Shown here piece after piece: positions 60,178 to 64,000 of a stretch of DNA of 64,000 bases (within the stretch, counting starts at the first letter, position 1; every line of letters begins with the position of its first letter). The translations under genes and the position numbers were made by a program. The stretch comes from Cotesia glomerata (lineage: Eukaryota; Arthropoda; Insecta; Hymenoptera; Braconidae): positions 62,001 through 126,000 of the forward strand of contig NW_025403107.1 of NCBI RefSeq assembly GCF_020080835.1. Reading direction: 5' to 3'. The notes below the pieces were generated by a model. It did no database searches, was not told the DNA's origin, and saw nothing but the letters and a program-made list of their open reading frames with translations.

Positions 60178-62154
60178 TTAGTGAATAGCGACCAGTCCTG
60201 ACTCCAGCAGTTTCTGCAGCTTCTCAGCGATTGCGGGGTTCTTTAAATGACTGAAAATAATAATAATAAAAAAAAATAAATAAATTTAGTCAAGAATTTT
60301 AATGAAAAAATTGTAGAAAAAACTTGTAATAAACTTACTCTTGTAAAGCCTTAGGATCATTTTGCATTTGTTCCAAAATTAATCGCATTGCTGGATCTCT
60401 CAAGATGTTCTGAACTTCTGGATCAGCCATAGCTCGCTTTCTAACTTCTTCTGGGTTTGAATCAAAGTAAACTGAACAACTGCGATATCCTTCGGAAGCT
60501 TCAGCGTTGTAAGGGTCTAATGAAAGTGCAGTTTGGTAAGCCTTAACAGCTTTTCTGTGTTGCTGCATACCTTGAAGGATTTTTCCTTTTCGTACCCATC
60601 CTTTGACAAACTTGGGATCTAATTCAACACATTTTTCGCAATCTTTAAGACCTAAGTCAAAGGCTCCAAGTTTTGTATAACATGCTGCACGATTGCTGTA
60701 GTACTTAGCGTCATCCGGATTACGTAAAATAGCTTCTGAATAGTGTTTTACAGCTGCTGCATAATCACCATCTTTGAATTTCTGATTACCCAGTTCTTTT
60801 TCTTCTTCAGCTTTTACTGGATCTATATAAGCTTTTCTCTCTTCTTCTTTAATCTTTTGTTCCAATTTAGATAAAATAGTTTTAATTTCAGGTGTTCGGT
60901 GCTCTGACATGGACTTTTCATAGTAAACTTTAGCCTGCTTCCAGTTGCTCATCTTTTCATAGGAATGTCCGATTCTTGTGAATGCTTTTGCGATCAATTT
61001 GAAGTCTGCACGGTTTTCTCGACCAATGTCAATGGCTTTTTCACACTGCTCGATGCATTTCTGATACTCCTTTTGTTCAAAGTAAACAGCCGCGATATTT
61101 AACAAGTAAGTTATGTCAGTAGGATCTAGATCAACAGCTTTATTATAATGACTGAGTGCTGTTTCAAAGTCTTTTTTCTTGTAAGCGTCGTTGCCTTTTT
61201 GCTTCTCTGCTATGGCTTCTCTTTTTTCCGGTGGTATACTAGGGTCTTCTTTTGGCTGTGGTTTAGGAGCTGGTTTAGGTTCTTCAGGTTTAGGTGGATC
61301 GACTTCCATCCCTTCATCTTCACCCATTCCATTGATACCTAATAAGACACTTAATGTAGTGAGGACACGAGGATCTTGCAGCTTAGTGCCTAAAGCCCGT
61401 GGATTTGTTTGGAGTTCACTCAGCAGCTTCAAGTATTCTGGGTCACTCAAAAATTCCTTCGTTCGCGGATCGTTGCGCAACTTAACGAATACATCTGGAG
61501 AAGCGAATGGATTAGCGGTCATTGATGCTTTTTGAGCTTTTAATTCCTCCAAACTTTCTCTAATCTGAGCATTGGTTGGATCCAACTGAAGACCAGTTTC
61601 ATAAGCTGCTATTGATTCATTCAGACGACCAAGATACGCGAGTGCACTACCTTTTCTAGAGTATCCTTTCGCCCAGTCACTTTTCAATGATACTGTTTTC
61701 TCCGCATCCTCGAGAGCCTTCTCGTAATTACCCGATTTGGCATGAGCAGCTGATCTATTGCTGTATAACACATGGTTTTTACCGTCCAGGGCGATGGCTT
61801 CTGTGTAAAATTTTATTGCATCCTCGTATTTGCCTTCTTGTAAAGCCGCGTTTCCTTTGTCCTTTAACGCTGATACCTAAAAATTATTTCAATAATTAAT
61901 TTTACTTCACTTTTTTTTTAAGGTTATAAAATTTTAGAAAACGTGAAAGATTATACCAGCAAACTTGATAATTTTATTAGTCACATAAATTTACATGATA
62001 AAGGTGATGAGATAAAAACAAAATGTAAGACACCAACGGGGCAAATGTGTACGTTATTGTCGGCATTAAAGTTGACGATAAAAAATATTAAATATAGTAA
62101 ATTTATAATTATTTGAGTGTAATAAATTTTGGTGATTTTTCTTACCTGATCCAT
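60178..62154 (-). CDS. Stip1: Stress-induced phosphoprotein 1 / Hsp70-Hsp90 organising protein (Hop)
   Basis: Exons 62154-62146 (only MDQ), 61876-60339 and 60250-60178 join in frame to 539 aa, close to the 543 of human STIP1. Order of domains: TPR1 (about residues 4-115, SALKDKGNAALQEGKYEDAI), DP1 (about 130-180, DPRTKEFLSDPEYLKLLSEL), a Pro/Lys linker, TPR2A (about 220-335), TPR2B (about 355-465) and DP2, ending in HLKNPAIAEKLQKLLESGL. TPR clamps bind the EEVD tails of Hsp70 and Hsp90, and Hop passes clients between them. The very short first coding exon is fixed by the clean GTAAG donor and the conserved continuation. Heat-shock-element-like motifs lie 130-205 bp upstream of the start codon. 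Confidence 0.96.
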
Positions 62155-62277
62155 GTTCACTAGAGTGAGATGAAATAATAAAAAATGCTGTATTTATCGG
62201 AATTCAATCTAACTTGTCCGTGTGCTATCGTGATGCTTTGTCGCAATTCATTCGTATGGTGGTTAACATTGGAGATT

Positions 62278-62360
62278 TTAGAATGCTCTAGAAGCATTCA
62301 AACTGGCGCCTCCTATAGTTGTCAACTATTTATGAATTCTCTCTGGTACTTTCTAGAAAA
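62278..62360 (-). promoter_or_regulatory. Stip1: Heat-shock-element-like motifs upstream of Stip1
   Basis: An imperfect array of alternating GAA/TTC units at about 62280-62300 (GAATGCTCTAGAAGCATTC, itself an inverted repeat) and a second core TTCTAGAA at 62351-62358. Hop genes are heat-inducible in many eukaryotes, so HSF binding is plausible. No transcript start has been mapped. Confidence 0.5.
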
Positions 62361-62921
62361 ATTATTTTTAAACGTCATTACAGATTATTTTTTTTGTTGT
62401 CAATTGATTATATTGATAGATATATTTCTTTTTTTATTATCTAAAAATAGAATTTTTTTATTTAATCAATGTATTAGTTTTAAAAAATAGCCATGTTTTT
62501 ACAAGATTTATAAATTTACTATTAATACATATTTATGTTGAATAATTTTTTTCTTAATTATTAATTTATTAAAAAAAAAGTTTATTTTATAATAATTTAT
62601 TGATTTACTTTTAAATGATATTATATATTATATTATATTATATTATACAATCGCGTGCATTAATTCGGGTAGGTTTCTATGATTACAGTTTTTTGCCACT
62701 TCTAAATTCTAAACTTTGAAATCTGTAAATTTAGCCGTTGGTAAATTTAGCGAAACGTAAAAAACAATATCACTAAAATGAGAAAATTATAAATAATTTC
62801 AAAGATAATTTATGCATATAATAAAATTTGACAAAAGAAAAAACGTCCATGTAAAAAAAATAAAATTCCTAAATAAAGCTGTTTGTAAAATCAGCGAGTT
62901 AAAAACTTGGAATTATTAAAA
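62361..62921. other. AT-rich spacer, no gene seen
   Basis: Contains a short TATTATATTA repeat (about 62620-62645). Short frames are not supported. Relationship to any gene to the right of the window is unknown. Confidence 0.5.
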
Positions 62922-64000
62922 TAGCGCTAGCTTTAAAATAGCCGAATTAAAAAAAAAAAGAATTATTAAAATTCTTTCAAATTAAAAATGTAAACAGTTG
63001 AAAAAAAGAAATATTTAAAAAAATGAAATTAAAAAATTGGAAAATAATAAATTTAGCCGATTGAAAACCTCGCTACATGAATTTAGCCGATTCTAAATTG
63101 GAAATTAATAAAATTAGCCGTATGTAAACCTCAGGATTCTAAAAACTAGCCGTTTCTAAACCTTGCGATCATAAAAATTATATCATTTATTATTATTATT
63201 ATTATTATATGAGAGGTTTCCACCTATATACTGGCTCATCAAGACATCTTTGGAACCATCAACCCTTGAGACTTGAAATTTGGGAGGAATATTCCTTTTA
63301 AAGGAATATTTTGTTTAGTTCAAAAAAATTATAACTTTTATTCTATAGCTGCTATAGGATTCAAATTTGGCGAAATTATTCCTTAAATATTTTAAAATTA
63401 GTTTCTTAGCTGACCTGTACTCGGCAAAAGGAATATTCCTCTCAAATAAATTTTTTTATTTCAGATGCCTGAGGAAGGTCAAATAAATGACCGAAACGTC
63501 GCAGAAATAATAATGTAATTTGTTATTATGATCCTATCTTGTCCACATTCCTGAGATAAAAAAATTTATTTATGATAACTATGGACGATAATATTAACTA
63601 TAATTCCTCTCAAATTTCAAGTCTCAAGGGTTAATGGTTTCAAAGATGTCATGATGAGTTAGTATATAGGTGGAAACCTCTCATATAATAATAATAATAA
63701 TAATAATAACAATAGGATTATTTAATAAATTATGAAGATTATAAATGATAATTTTTATGATCGCAAGGTTTAGAAACGGCTAATTTTTAGAATCCTGAGG
63801 TTTACAAACGGCTAATTTTATTAATTTCCAAGTTTAGAATCGGCTAAATTCACGTGGCGAGGTTTTCAATCGGCTAAATTTATTATTTTCTAATTTTTTA
63901 ATTTCATTTTTTTCAATTGTTTACATTTTAATTTGAAAGAATTTTAATAATTCTTTTTTTTTAATTCGGCTATTTTAAGGAAGTACGAGCGCTAGGCAGG
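62922..64000. mobile_element. Long foldback (inverted-repeat) element, about 1.07 kb
   Basis: The left arm (about 62922-63291) and right arm (about 63600-63993) are inverted copies around a 310-base centre. Matching landmarks are TTAAAATAGCCGAATTAA, AAACGGCTAATTTT/AAAACTAGCCGTTT-type blocks, a (TTA)n/(TAA)n tract, TATGAGAGGTTTCCACCTAT and CAACCCTTGAGACTTGAAAT. The arms carry several short AGCCGNTT-type repeats. The centre has no long frame. The right arm reaches almost to the window end, so the outer boundary and any target duplication cannot be judged. Confidence 0.7.

Noticed and set aside
61148..61535. Plus-strand frames opposite Stip1
   Set aside because: Antisense shadows of the Pro/Lys linker; no independent evidence.
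63469..63500. Hammerhead-ribozyme-like core (CTGAGGA, stem GGTC/GACC, GAAA, CGTC)
   Set aside because: The core words and stem II are there, but an unpaired A interrupts stem II and I found no partner strands for stems I and III nearby. It may be a degenerate relic as in some retroelements; not called.
1..64000. CRISPR arrays, rRNA genes, bacterial operons
   Set aside because: No regularly spaced direct repeats, no rRNA-like tracts, and all conserved genes are spliced animal genes.

Overview
This is an AT-rich, intron-bearing insect nuclear contig. Nine conserved animal genes with GT-AG introns are readable, and their intron-exon joins could be resolved by hand. The AT-richness, the short introns and a large-DNA-virus-type gene at the left edge would fit a hymenopteran (parasitoid wasp), but that assignment is inference; nothing here fixes the species.

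Layout, left to right. (1) 967-2367 (+): an intronless gene with an MSV199-like plus T5orf172/GIY-YIG-like layout, typical of insect large DNA viruses, probably an endogenous viral element or horizontally acquired gene. (2) 3894-5280 (-): a six-exon SWEET-family sugar transporter. (3) 5537-9985: a 4.45-kb non-autonomous DNA transposon with ~44-bp terminal inverted repeats (TIRs) and a duplicated target, inserted between SWEET and RpL8. It contains a nested 574-bp MITE, a 110-bp palindromic MITE, arrays of inverted repeats, a two-exon orphan gene fragment and a tRNA-derived (SINE-like) piece. (4) 10544-11697 (+): ribosomal protein L8. (5) 12596-19488: a complete P-superfamily transposon with 29-bp TIRs beginning CATG, an exact 8-bp target duplication and a ten-exon THAP-domain transposase. 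Its catalytic acidic residues are present, but one frameshift lies at an A9 run. It sits in what looks like the promoter of the next gene. (6) 19950-22806 (+): belle/DDX3 DEAD-box RNA helicase. (7) 22807-30522: 7.7 kb without a recognisable gene, between convergent genes. (8) 30523-32081 (-): Mad (BMP-pathway Smad). (9) 32137-35473: intergenic, with a piggyBac-type and another TTAA-flanked MITE. (10) 35474-37828 (+): CLPTM1. (11) 39447-50044 (-): a full-length MRP/ABCC1-type ABC transporter of about 1530 aa with four tandem, mutually exclusive copies of one exon. (12) 52825-59164 (-): RALGAPB, the Ral GTPase-activating-complex beta subunit, 15 coding exons. (13) 60178-62154 (-): STIP1/Hop co-chaperone with heat-shock-element-like sequences upstream. 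(14) about 62922 to the window end: a long foldback repeat.

The host genes are unrelated housekeeping, signalling and transport genes and do not form a pathway. The two most informative structures are the near-complete P element and the MRP array of alternative exons. The exons are phased so that including exactly one preserves the reading frame, and they vary one membrane helix and coupling loop of the second transmembrane domain.
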